DNA from: Hymenobacter sp. BT188
Lineage (GTDB): Bacteria > Bacteroidota > Bacteroidia > Cytophagales > Hymenobacteraceae
Length of the DNA: 64,000 bases
Reading direction: 5' to 3'
NCBI RefSeq assembly: GCF_014333585.1
Contig: NZ_JACSCW010000001.1
Location: 496,001 to 560,000 of the forward strand
In this document: positions 8,770-16,862 of the stretch, piece after piece
How positions within the stretch are numbered: the stretch's first letter is position 1
How the letters are laid out: every line of letters begins with the position of its first letter
Made by a program: the position numbers and the translations under genes
Notes under the pieces: model-generated
Told to the model about the DNA's origin: nothing
The model's database searches: none
What the model saw: only the letters and a program-made list of their open reading frames with translations

Positions 8770-9639
8770 TCAAGCGTTTTGGTGCTGCCGAAATGCTTCC
8801 GGCGTTTGGCCTACGTACTTTTTGAAATAGCGAGTAAAGTAGGAGGCATCTTCAAAACCCAGCGCGTCGGCTACTTGGGCGACAGACTGCGCAGAGTGCT
8901 TCAATTGACGCTGCGCCTCAGCCACAACCCGCTCATGAATCAGGGCACTGGCCGTTTTGTTGAGCAAGCGGCGGCAGATGGCATTTAGGTGATTAGCGGT
9001 GAGAGACAGGCGTTCGGCATAGTAGCCAACCGTTTTTTCATTGCGAAAATGCTCATTAAGCAACCGGCCAAACTCCCGTATATGTTGCTGTCCATAAGCG
9101 GGTTGTTGGGGCGACTGGTGCGGATACCACCGGGCCGAAAGTTCCAGATAGAGGAAGAGGTATGCCCTCACAACCATGTCACGATTTGGAACGGGCTGCT
9201 CCGCGGTATTCTCCTGATAAATGCCCCCCAGCAAAGTCAGCAGGCCATTCTCGGCGGGCACTGAATAGATGACAGGAGCATTACTCGGGTTAAAAAAAGG
9301 ATACTCAGCCAGTCTGCTAGCAGGGTACTGCTGTATATAAAATGCCTCGCTAAAAAATAGGATAAACCCACGCGTATCAGCTGACAAGGACCAGGAATGG
9401 ACCTGCCCCGGCATCAGGAAAAATAAGCTGCCTGGTTGCAAGTCGTAGATAATCAGATCAATGGTGTGCGTGCCGTGCCCATGGGTGACATAGAGCAAGA
9501 GGTAAAAGTCGTGCGCGTGGGGCTCCTGCACATGCGGAAACTGCGCTACGTGTACCTCTAGCTGCTGAATATAGTAGAGGTGCTGGTGATGCGAGGGAAA
9601 CGCAGCAAGAGCCAAAACCGGCAGCGACGGAGCTTTCAT
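8770..9639 (-). CDS. AraC family transcriptional regulator
   Basis: A 289-residue regulator with an N-terminal cupin-like sensing domain (residues about 15-170, containing HAHDFYLLLYVTHGHGTH and PGSLFFLMPGQVHSW) and a C-terminal double helix-turn-helix (about 195-287). The second DNA-binding helix region reads VAQVADALGFEDASYFTRYFKK, the AraC signature. It converges with the aminotransferase gene (47-base gap) and is likely monocistronic. The ligand is unknown. The HAHDF and GQVHSW motifs are shared by AraC members that sense small sugars or aromatic acids. Confidence 0.92.
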   Translation of the reverse strand: MKAPSLPVLALAAFPSHHQHLYYIQQLEVHVAQFPHVQEPHAHDFYLLLYVTHGHGTHTIDLIIYDLQPGSLFFLMPGQVHSWSLSADTRGFILFFSEAFYIQQYPASRLAEYPFFNPSNAPVIYSVPAENGLLTLLGGIYQENTAEQPVPNRDMVVRAYLFLYLELSARWYPHQSPQQPAYGQQHIREFGRLLNEHFRNEKTVGYYAERLSLTANHLNAICRRLLNKTASALIHERVVAEAQRQLKHSAQSVAQVADALGFEDASYFTRYFKKYVGQTPEAFRQHQNA

Positions 9640-9793
9640 AAGGCCAGCAGGCCAGCGCTGCTATCCAGGCGCTGGCTTGTCCGTGCAAGCTACGCAAATT
9701 CGCTACTGAGTAGAGCATTGGACTATGGCTCTCTTTGACTCAGTAGGCGTAAAACAGCGCTGCCAGCCCAGACAGGCCGACAGCGTTAGTAAC

Positions 9794-10243
9794 TTAAGCC
9801 ACAGCTTTCAGGGGGCTTTTTCGGTCATCAAGCTGCGGGCCGGAATCCAATGACTGCCGGTTATTGTACCTTAGGTCATACTTAATGAAGCCAAACAAAT
9901 AGAGCATGATGGCGCGGGAGTAGCGCAACGTAAGCGGAGCCGTGATCAGCACAAACCCGGTAACCATCAGCACATATACCCACACGGCCGGATCATTAAA
10001 CAAGTAGTAAGTTGCTACTCCCCCCACGGCAAAACAGGCTACCGAAAAGACGTAGCTCACAAACATTGCCCCCCAGTAGAAGCCTGGCTCAGGCTCAAAC
10101 TGTACCTCGCACACAGGGCACCGCTCGGGCATCAGCGCGTACTTAGTAAGGTTGTAAGCAGGAAAGGAGAAGAGCTTGCCCTGATGACAACGCGGACAGC
10201 GCAAATCCAGCAGGGCTAAGATCGAAGAATCAATGGGTTTCAT
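9794..10243 (-). CDS. DUF983 domain membrane protein
   Basis: A 149-residue protein of the DUF983 family. Two CxxC pairs (C16-x2-C19 in RCPRCHQGK, and CPVC near 42-45) could form a zinc ribbon at the cytoplasmic face. They are followed by PGFYWGAMFVSY and two transmembrane helices (about 58-80 and 88-108). Members are widespread in Bacteroidota and alpha-proteobacteria without a settled function. It lies 154 bases upstream of the AraC gene on the same strand. A possible minus-strand -7 box (TATCTTTG at 10281-10274) lies about 30 bases upstream of its start, but a well-spaced -33 box is not evident. Confidence 0.85.
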   Translation of the reverse strand: MKPIDSSILALLDLRCPRCHQGKLFSFPAYNLTKYALMPERCPVCEVQFEPEPGFYWGAMFVSYVFSVACFAVGGVATYYLFNDPAVWVYVLMVTGFVLITAPLTLRYSRAIMLYLFGFIKYDLRYNNRQSLDSGPQLDDRKSPLKAVA

Positions 10244-11022
10244 AATAAGTTGATTATGAATATTTTAATACCACAAAGATAGTTTGCGTAGATAAGCGAG
10301 GTAAGACACAAACTCGGGGAGATACCGCACAAATCAACGATCGGTTCTCAACTGACCTTATACGCTCTCCGTAGCCCACTGCTTTTTGTGCTCAATCAGG
10401 ATCATCCTCTTACAGTCCTAAATACTGTCAATGACAGAAGAGCTTAGCTATGCGGTTTATAAGGAAGGTCTAGTAAAATAAATTGCGCTGTTTCACTAGC
10501 TAAACGCGAATCATTTAGCTAGTGAAATGATCATAGCTTAACGGTATAATAATAACTATTATTTTATTTGTTATATATTTTAAAAAGGATTATTATTGTT
10601 ATACAGATCCACCAACTTGTAGACTAAGCGCTCACACCCGCTAGCCTACCACACACCTATCAACGGACACTCGGCGACGCGCTGGAGTAGTAGGTCTTGG
10701 CATCCTATTGCCAGGTGAAGATGACGTACATCATCTATTTAGTAAGTACGGGCTCAATATCTCCGTGGTGAACCAAGAAAACACCTGATTAGTACTGCCC
10801 AATCTTAGTGTGCCTTTATAGGGCCTCGCCCAATACTTGTTGGGTAGCCTAATCAAATACCTTCCCGTGCCAATTCCTTATCGCCGCTGAGGCTTTTAGG
10901 CTGCATTATGCATTGCTGTATACAAGCCTTGGGCATTTGAGGGGTGCGCGAACAGCCAGTTAGAGGCTGAAAATAAGGGGTTTGATTTCAAGTTAAGTCA
11001 TTGTTTACTACTCGTTGGTATC
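10244..11022. other. long intergenic region before the protease-nuclease gene
   Basis: About 780 bases with no convincing reading frame. The middle part (about 10530-10600) is much more AT-rich than the surroundings and carries runs such as ttattttatttgttatata. The clearest structure is the 14-bp inverted repeat at 10491-10527. No transposase remnant or RNA gene was recognised. The change in composition at the edge of the accessory cassette would fit an old insertion boundary. Confidence 0.5.
10491..10527. repeat. 14-bp perfect inverted repeat
   Basis: tttcactagctaaa (10491-10504) and tttagctagtgaaa (10514-10527) are exact reverse complements around the 9-base loop cgcgaatca. There is no T-run, so it is not a typical terminator. 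It could be an operator, a recombination site or an RNA hairpin. It is the only strong dyad between DUF983 and the protease-nuclease gene. Confidence 0.7.
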
Positions 11023-12915
11023 ATGGCAACTCCAAATAGTAAGGTTTCCAATCAGCAAAAAGCGGTGACGGATAACTTTATGGATAAGCTCAAGAAATTC
11101 GTGCGTACTCGTGGGCCAGATTTCTTAGCAGATCCCAACATCACTTCCGTGGGTATCGGGTACAAGCAACAGGACGGCAAGACGACTGATACGTTGTCAA
11201 TCCAGTTCACGGTGGAGCAAAAGGCAGGTTACGATGTAGTACTGGAGAGCCTGAAAACGAAAAAAATCCCCAAGTGCTTTTTAATAGACGGCAAAGAAGT
11301 ACCTACCGATGTAATAGAGCGTAGCTACCAACCCGCTTACCGTAGAGTGCCTGTTGCGGTAAGCAGCCCCCGAAAGCAGCGCGTCAACCCTATAATGCCG
11401 GGTATAAGTGTGAGCCACGCTAAGGGCACGGCCGGCACCATTGGGTGTATTGTATATGACCAGCATAGCGGTGCGCCATATATTCTAAGCAATTGGCATG
11501 TGCTACATGGCCCTGGGGGGCAAATTGGCGATGAAGTAGTGCAGCCTGGGCCCTACGATGATAACAGGGTGGCGCAAAACCGGCTGGGCAAGTTGGTACG
11601 CTCGCACTTGGGGGCCGCCGGCGACTGCGCTATAGCCTCCATCGAGGGCCGCAACTTTCAGGCTGACATTTTTGATCTGGACGTAGGCATCGACGAAATA
11701 GGGGAGCCGGAGCTAGGCGATAAGGTGATTAAAAGTGGTCGCACCACGGGTGTTACCCAAGGTGTCGTCACGCGCGTTCACACCATGGCTCGTATCAATT
11801 ATGGCGGGCTCGTAGGCAATCAGGCAATAGGATGCTTTGAAATCGGCCCCGACCCAGCCCACCTGCCCGCTGATGGCGAGATAAGTAAAGGCGGTGACTC
11901 GGGGGCAGTATGGCTGTTTAAATCGGAAAACGGCCGCACTACGCGCATTATGGCGGGGCTGCATTTTGCGGGCGAAACGGCCGGCGTACTCCACGAGCAG
12001 GCGTTGGCGTGCTACGCCAAATCGGTGTTTGAGAAGATGGAAATCGGCTTCAGCGCGCCACCTCTTCTTCAGCAAACTCTAGAATTGCAGCTGGCGCAAG
12101 GCTACAACACGAAGTTCTTGGGCCTCACGGTATCCGAACCAAAACTTACAGTGGCAGGGCGCAATAATGCCGTGGGAGGAGCCACTGGCACCGAAGTGAT
12201 ACGCCACACGCATTATTCGGTGGTAATGCATGCTGAGCGCCGCTTTGCCATGTGGGTAGGGTGGAATATTGATGGGGGACAAATTCGCCGCATCAACGGC
12301 AACGGCATTGACTTTGGGCTCGACCCGGACGTAGACCCTAAGTATCAGGTAACCGACAAACTCTACGCTGGTAATCGCCTCGACCGTGGTCACCTGGCTC
12401 GGCGCGCCGATTTATGCTGGGGCAGCGAAACGGAAGCCCGGCAGGCCAATCGGGAGTCGTTCTATTTCACCAACATCACGCCTCAGATTGAAAACTTCAA
12501 TCAAAGCGGTCAGGGCGGTATTTGGGGCAAGCTGGAGAATGCGCTTTTCGCTCAGGTAGATGTGCAGAACCTGCGTGTAAGCGTATTCGGTGGCCCTGTC
12601 TTTCATGAAGAAGACCGCACGTACCGCGGGGTGCAGATACCCCGCGAATTTTATAAGGTGCTGGCTTACATGGTGAGCGGCAAGCTACGGGCGCAGGCGT
12701 TCTTGCTCACTCAAAACATTGAGGGTCTCGAATCCATCGATTTAGAGAAGTTTCGGGTGTATCAGGTCACGCTAAGTGAAGTGGAAGGCCGCTGCGAATT
12801 TCGGTTTCCGGAGGTGCTCAAACGAGGTGATGCCTTCAGCAAGCACATAGCGCGCATTGCTGGAATGGCCACGCATCGACCGCCCCTAAGTACGGTGAAT
12901 GATATCATATGGTAA
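11023..12915 (+). CDS. trypsin-like protease fused to DNA/RNA non-specific endonuclease
   Basis: A 630-residue two-enzyme fusion with no signal peptide, so probably cytosolic. Residues 1-110 form an uncharacterised N-terminal region (NITSVGIGYK, then DTLSIQFTVEQK). Residues about 125-335 are a chymotrypsin-fold protease with a full triad: H159 (LSNWHVL), D201 (GDCAIASI) and S293 (KGGDSGAVWL). Residues about 375-625 are a NUC1/endonuclease G-type nuclease: catalytic D454-R-G-H457 (DRGHLARRAD), NITPQ (484-488), metal-ligand N493 and the W501..LE505 helix. The usual DRGHxxP proline is replaced. A subtilisin gene follows after 388 bases, then a propeptide-like inhibitor. The arrangement suggests protease-controlled release of a toxic nuclease; that role is inferred. 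Confidence 0.9.
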   Translation: MATPNSKVSNQQKAVTDNFMDKLKKFVRTRGPDFLADPNITSVGIGYKQQDGKTTDTLSIQFTVEQKAGYDVVLESLKTKKIPKCFLIDGKEVPTDVIERSYQPAYRRVPVAVSSPRKQRVNPIMPGISVSHAKGTAGTIGCIVYDQHSGAPYILSNWHVLHGPGGQIGDEVVQPGPYDDNRVAQNRLGKLVRSHLGAAGDCAIASIEGRNFQADIFDLDVGIDEIGEPELGDKVIKSGRTTGVTQGVVTRVHTMARINYGGLVGNQAIGCFEIGPDPAHLPADGEISKGGDSGAVWLFKSENGRTTRIMAGLHFAGETAGVLHEQALACYAKSVFEKMEIGFSAPPLLQQTLELQLAQGYNTKFLGLTVSEPKLTVAGRNNAVGGATGTEVIRHTHYSVVMHAERRFAMWVGWNIDGGQIRRINGNGIDFGLDPDVDPKYQVTDKLYAGNRLDRGHLARRADLCWGSETEARQANRESFYFTNITPQIENFNQSGQGGIWGKLENALFAQVDVQNLRVSVFGGPVFHEEDRTYRGVQIPREFYKVLAYMVSGKLRAQAFLLTQNIEGLESIDLEKFRVYQVTLSEVEGRCEFRFPEVLKRGDAFSKHIARIAGMATHRPPLSTVNDIIW

Positions 12916-13303
12916 CGTCAAAGATGATAGCGACGGCAATCTGACGACATGCATAAGCGATTGATGACTAGTTGAATACGATACAACTATGCCTGTAGAT
13001 AGGGGGCAGCTGCTCGCTCTCCCACCGGAATTCATAAAATCTATGAGAGCCTCACTACGGACACATCCTATTGGCAATCTACCTACTTACAACCAAATGC
13101 TATGGACCCCTAATATGCTTCACTCTCAAGGCTGCCTGCCGCGCTAAAGCGTGAGGCAACTCTCCCTCAGCTAATCGGAACCGGGCTTACAGTGCGCCAA
13201 CGGCGCGGAGAGCCACGGGCATGAGAAGTTGTGTCGAACGACGTTGCGACTTCTGCATAAATATCATTAAACCAACGCAATACGAGTTACTACTTTATCA
13301 ATC
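12916..13303. other. spacer between nuclease-protease and subtilisin genes
   Basis: Nearly 390 bases without a supported gene. There is a weak dyad around 13227-13253 (gaagttgtg and its imperfect complement around cgttgcgacttc) ending about 50 bases before the subtilisin ATG, which could be a leader hairpin. A GC-rich tract (13135-13225) resembles structured RNA in its composition, but I could not match it to any known RNA class. Its size suggests the subtilisin has its own promoter. Confidence 0.4.
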
Positions 13304-14674
13304 ATGGCAAAGAATAAGAATGGTTCTGCGAATAGCGCAGGAAATACGAATGCCTCCTCCTCCGTGGATGAGCTATTGCTGGCGGCCCTCGAGCGCGGCG
13401 ACGATAGTTTTGAAACGGGCCGCTACCTAGTCACCTTCAAGGATGGCGCCGGCGACCAGGGCCTACAGTCCCTCGGTACCCAGGGCATGCGGGTAGCCGA
13501 TGCCCGCGATTTTGAAGGCCAAGCGGCTACCCTGGAAAATATTGGCGACGCCGACGCCGTTGTGTTTCCGGAAATTGGGGTGGCTCTGATTGGCGGAAAT
13601 GCCGCGCAGGAGCGGAGTATGGGCGCGCAGATGGAAATCGCGAGTGATAGCCCCATTGAAATCATTGAGCCTGAGCATTTCGTGTTCGCCGAACAGTTTT
13701 TCAGAGAGGCAGCGTACCTGTCTGCTACCAAAACCAATGGCAACGGCTCGAATGGCGGCGGGGTAAATGAGTATCTGCGGGGGTTTCTGGAAGCTACTGA
13801 TACTATCACAAAGCACCTGCAACATGGCAAGGGCTACACGGAGGTAGATGAACTGGACGAGGAAACCATGGTGCTGGGTGCTACCTGGGGACTGAACGTA
13901 TGCAAAGTGCCCCCCAGTCTGCGTAGTGGCCTTGGTATACGGGTGGCAGTGCTCGATACGGGCTTTAACATAGGGCACCCAGACTTCGTAGGGCGCCCTG
14001 TTATTGGCGCGACCTTCGTGGGCCAGCCAGTACAAGACCTGCATAGCCATGGTACGCATTGTATTGGTACCGCGTGCGGACCCAAATCGCCGGCGGGCAC
14101 TACTCCACGCTACGGTATTGGGTACCGGTCCTCCATCTTTGCAGGCAAGGTGCTAAGCAATACTGGGTCAAGTGTTGGTGGAAGTGTGCTGGCGGGCATG
14201 AACTGGGCCATTGCCAACCGCTGCCCCGTAATTTCGATGTCGCTAGGCGGCACGGGAGGCGTTCAGGCTGCCTACACGGCCGCGGGTCAGGCTGCCCTGA
14301 ATAATGGGTGTCTTATCATTGCTGCCGCAGGTAATAGCAGCGGCCCGACTGGCTTCCCCGCTAACTCGCCCACGATTATGTCGGTAGCCTCGCTCGATAT
14401 GAGTCTGTCGCCATCTTCATTCTCCAACTTTGGCAAAGTTGAAATTGCTGCTCCTGGTCGCGACGTATTCTCCTCGGCGCCTATGCCACGCCGGTATACT
14501 ACCATGAGTGGTACCAGCATGGCTACCCCACACGTAGCCGGTTGTGCGGCGTTATGGGCCGAGACATCACCAAACATGCGGGGCCTTACGTTGTGGCGGC
14601 GGCTGCAGGCGTCAGCCAGACGCCTGCCATTCTCCACAGCACGGGTCGGCGCCGGCTTAGTACAGGCTCCCTGA
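13304..14674 (+). CDS. subtilisin-like S8 serine protease, intracellular
   Basis: A 456-residue subtilase without signal peptide. Residues 1-35 are low-complexity Asn/Ser-rich. Residues about 38-130 look like an I9-type propeptide (GRYLVTFKDG at the start, IEPEHFVFA at the end). An acidic/glycine-rich linker (NGNGSNGGG, 145-153) leads to the catalytic domain (about 190-456). The triad is D218 (AVLDTG), H249 (HSHGTH) and S405 (GTSMATPHVAG), with oxyanion N344 (AAAGNS). It lies between a signal-less protease-nuclease fusion and a free-standing I9-like gene, all on one strand. This suggests a proteolytic cascade inside the cell in which the small protein restrains or folds this enzyme. The target is unknown. 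Confidence 0.92.
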   Translation: MAKNKNGSANSAGNTNASSSVDELLLAALERGDDSFETGRYLVTFKDGAGDQGLQSLGTQGMRVADARDFEGQAATLENIGDADAVVFPEIGVALIGGNAAQERSMGAQMEIASDSPIEIIEPEHFVFAEQFFREAAYLSATKTNGNGSNGGGVNEYLRGFLEATDTITKHLQHGKGYTEVDELDEETMVLGATWGLNVCKVPPSLRSGLGIRVAVLDTGFNIGHPDFVGRPVIGATFVGQPVQDLHSHGTHCIGTACGPKSPAGTTPRYGIGYRSSIFAGKVLSNTGSSVGGSVLAGMNWAIANRCPVISMSLGGTGGVQAAYTAAGQAALNNGCLIIAAAGNSSGPTGFPANSPTIMSVASLDMSLSPSSFSNFGKVEIAAPGRDVFSSAPMPRRYTTMSGTSMATPHVAGCAALWAETSPNMRGLTLWRRLQASARRLPFSTARVGAGLVQAP

Positions 14675-14707
14675 AGCAGCGGCTGAGATTAAATACGTAA
14701 CTTAACT

Positions 14708-14745
14708 AGCATAGCCATCGGCTGACCGCAGCCGGTGGCTATGCT
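14708..14745 (+). terminator. strong hairpin between subtilisin and I9-like gene
   Basis: agcatagccatcggct (14708-14723) pairs with agccggtggctatgct (14730-14745) as a 16-bp stem with one G-U pair and a 6-base loop. No T-run follows, so it may partly terminate, stabilise the upstream mRNA, or regulate the next gene, whose ATG is 20 bases further on. It rules out the in-frame GTG at 14735 as a likely start. Confidence 0.65.
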
Positions 14746-14764
14746 ACTAACAGGAAGCTTATAT

Positions 14765-15004
14765 ATGGCTGCAAAAAAACGATGGACAGTCACCACGTCT
14801 GGTGAAAAATCGCTGTCTGAGGTAACAAAGCATCTACGCGAAACAGGATTTGACGTCGATCAGGTGCTGGACGCAATTGGCTGCGTGACCGGAACCGCAA
14901 ACGACGACGTGGCCGCCCGCCTACGTAAGCTGCCCGGCGTCGTAGCCGTTGAGGCGGAGCCGGGGATAGATATTGGGCCACCAGATGCTCCTATCACCTG
15001 GTAG
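14765..15004 (+). CDS. standalone subtilisin propeptide/I9 inhibitor-like protein
   Basis: A 79-residue soluble protein. The pattern is that of the beta-alpha-beta ferredoxin-like I9 propeptide: strand WTVTT, helix SLSEVTKHLRETG, strand VLDAIGCVTGT, helix DVAARLRKLPG, strand VVAVEAEPGI, then a tail IDIGPPDAPITW. The LPGVxxVEaepg motif is what subtilisin propeptides present to the protease active site. The IDIGPP tail is one I recall from small proteins often misnamed ketohydroxyglutarate aldolase. The ATG at 14765 is chosen because earlier in-frame starts lie in a hairpin, and an AGGAAG lies 8 bases upstream. It directly follows the subtilisin gene and probably inhibits it or assists its folding in trans. 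Confidence 0.82.
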   Translation: MAAKKRWTVTTSGEKSLSEVTKHLRETGFDVDQVLDAIGCVTGTANDDVAARLRKLPGVVAVEAEPGIDIGPPDAPITW

Positions 15005-15098
15005 CCCTAGCTATTCTAGAACCCCTGATGAAGCCAGTAGGCTACCTACCTGTTTTGTCCTGTTTTCCTTCATTCCGCAGAAGGTAAGAATGATAACA

Positions 15099-15150
15099 CC
15101 TCCTTCATAAAGCTACTGTGACTTTAGCAGTCAGGGCTTTATGAAGGAGG
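15099..15150 (+). terminator. nested hairpin after I9-like gene
   Basis: cctccttcataaagc (15099-15113) pairs perfectly with gctttatgaaggagg (15136-15150). The loop holds a second small pairing (actg with cagt), giving a long compound hairpin. It sits about 95 bases after the I9-like stop and 117 bases before the amidohydrolase start. It probably ends the cassette transcript, although there is no T-run. Confidence 0.65.
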
Positions 15151-15266
15151 CATCGTGTTGATAGGGTGCTATCTGTATTGCAGGATGATAAACTAAATAC
15201 CCTTTAGGCAGTGTGCAGCCTAAAATTTCGGGGAGCAAAAGTGCCACTTCCGCTACCTTAGCCGCT

Positions 15267-16847
15267 ATGCGCTACGTCTTGCTGTTTGTCCTGCTGTTAT
15301 TGGCTCAAATCACCTCGGCCCAAATCCAGAAGGCTGATATTCTTATCCGCAATGGTCGTCTCTACGACGGTACCGGCAATACCTGGACTCTGGGCGACGT
15401 AGCCATTCAGGCGGGCCGCATCGTAGCCGTAGGCCGACTTCCAGCCAACTACCCGGCCGATACCGTGCTGGATGCAAAAGGTCTGGCCGTGGCGCCGGGT
15501 TTCATAGATGTGCACACCCACATCGAAGACGACGAGGTGCGTCAGCCCACCGCCGATAACTTTATCTACGACGGCGTAACGACCGTAGTAACCGGCAACT
15601 GCGGCTCCTCGCGGTTGCCACTGGGGGGCTATTTTCAAACGCTGGACAGCCTAAGATTGTCGGTGAATGTCGCATCGTTGGTTGGCCACGGCACCGTACG
15701 CAAGGCTGTGATGGGCCGGGCGCAGCGCACGCCCACTGAAGCGGAGTTGCAGCGCATGGAAACCTTGGTAGACAGCGCCATGCTGGCCGGTGCGGTGGGG
15801 TTATCGTCGGGACTGATTTACATTCCCGGCACTTACTCACGGACGCCTGAGCTAGTTCGCTTGGCGCAGGTAGCGGGCCGTCGTCAGGGCCTCTACGCTA
15901 CCCACATGCGCAACGAATCCGACAGCGTTACCTTCTCTATCCAGGAAGCGTTGCGTATCGGGCGTGAGGCCGGGTTGCCCGTCCAAATTTCTCATCTGAA
16001 GCTGGGTGGCCAACAGAACTGGGGACGTACTGCCGACCTGCTCGCGCTTATCGAGGAGGCCCGCCAGGCTGGCCAGCAAGTCACCATCGACCAATACCCT
16101 TACACCGCCAGCTCCACTTCCCTGAGCACTCTGCTCCCCGACGACGTGCAGGCCGATGGCCGCGATTCCCTGCGCGTTCGGCTGGCCCGCCCCGCGGTGC
16201 GCAAGGCCGTGGAAGCTAGTATGGTAGAGCGGCTGCGTCGCCGCAAGCTCAAGCACTTCAGCTACGCCGTAGTCGCTAGCTTTCCGCCCGATACCAGCTA
16301 CAACGGCCATAGCATTGAGGAAATAAACCGCATGCGGGGCAGCCGTCACAAGGCCCGTTCTGAGGCCGCTACCATACTCGACTTGGTGCTGCAATATGAT
16401 GCCGGTATGGTATTTCATGGCATGAGCGAAACGGACGTGCAAAACATCATGCGCTACCCGCAAAATATGGTGGCGTCCGACGCCAGCATTCGGGTGTGGC
16501 AGCAGGGCGTACCGCATCCGCGTGGTTATGGCTCTAACGCCCGCGTGCTAGGTCATTACGTGCGCGAAAAGCACGTTTTGACGCTGGAAGAAGCCATCCG
16601 CCGTATGACCAGCCTGCCCGCCCAAACCTTTGGCTTTACAGACAGAGGCTTGCTTCGGCCCGGCTTCGTCGCTGATATTGTTGTCTTTGATCCTGTTGCC
16701 GTAGCCGACCGCTCTACCTTCGAGAAACCCCACCAGTACTCCGTAGGTATGCAGTACGTGCTGGTCAATGGCCGCCTCACCCTGCGCAATGGACGCCATA
16801 CGGGAGCCCGTGGGGGGCAAATTCTGTATGGCCCAGGCCGGCAGTAA
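15267..16847 (+). CDS. N-acyl-D-amino-acid deacylase-like amidohydrolase, exported
   Basis: A 526-residue metal-dependent amidohydrolase. The ATG at 15267 starts a signal peptide (MRYVLLFVLLLLAQITSAQ); an upstream in-frame ATG at 15213 would put extra residues before it. The first metal motif is D81VHTH85. C112 in GNCGSS matches the bridging metal-ligand cysteine of D-aminoacylases. HMRNE, QISHLKLGG and SDASI give the later metal and substrate residues, and LLRPGFVADIVVFDP closes the composite domain. It should cleave N-acylated D-amino acids or related compounds in the periplasm, perhaps from peptidoglycan turnover. It converges with the glycosidase gene with only 15 bases between. Confidence 0.88.
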   Translation: MRYVLLFVLLLLAQITSAQIQKADILIRNGRLYDGTGNTWTLGDVAIQAGRIVAVGRLPANYPADTVLDAKGLAVAPGFIDVHTHIEDDEVRQPTADNFIYDGVTTVVTGNCGSSRLPLGGYFQTLDSLRLSVNVASLVGHGTVRKAVMGRAQRTPTEAELQRMETLVDSAMLAGAVGLSSGLIYIPGTYSRTPELVRLAQVAGRRQGLYATHMRNESDSVTFSIQEALRIGREAGLPVQISHLKLGGQQNWGRTADLLALIEEARQAGQQVTIDQYPYTASSTSLSTLLPDDVQADGRDSLRVRLARPAVRKAVEASMVERLRRRKLKHFSYAVVASFPPDTSYNGHSIEEINRMRGSRHKARSEAATILDLVLQYDAGMVFHGMSETDVQNIMRYPQNMVASDASIRVWQQGVPHPRGYGSNARVLGHYVREKHVLTLEEAIRRMTSLPAQTFGFTDRGLLRPGFVADIVVFDPVAVADRSTFEKPHQYSVGMQYVLVNGRLTLRNGRHTGARGGQILYGPGRQ

Positions 16848-16862
16848 TAGTACTACGCTGGC

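Noticed and set aside
13135..13260. GC-rich structured tract before the subtilisin gene, first thought to be a group II intron end
   Set aside because: No domain V sequence, no maturase gene and no matching exon junction; it is left as unassigned spacer.
14735..14764. Upstream GTG/ATG starts for the I9-like gene
   Set aside because: They lie inside the 16-bp hairpin and add residues outside the I9 fold; the ATG at 14765 has an AGGAAG at the right distance.
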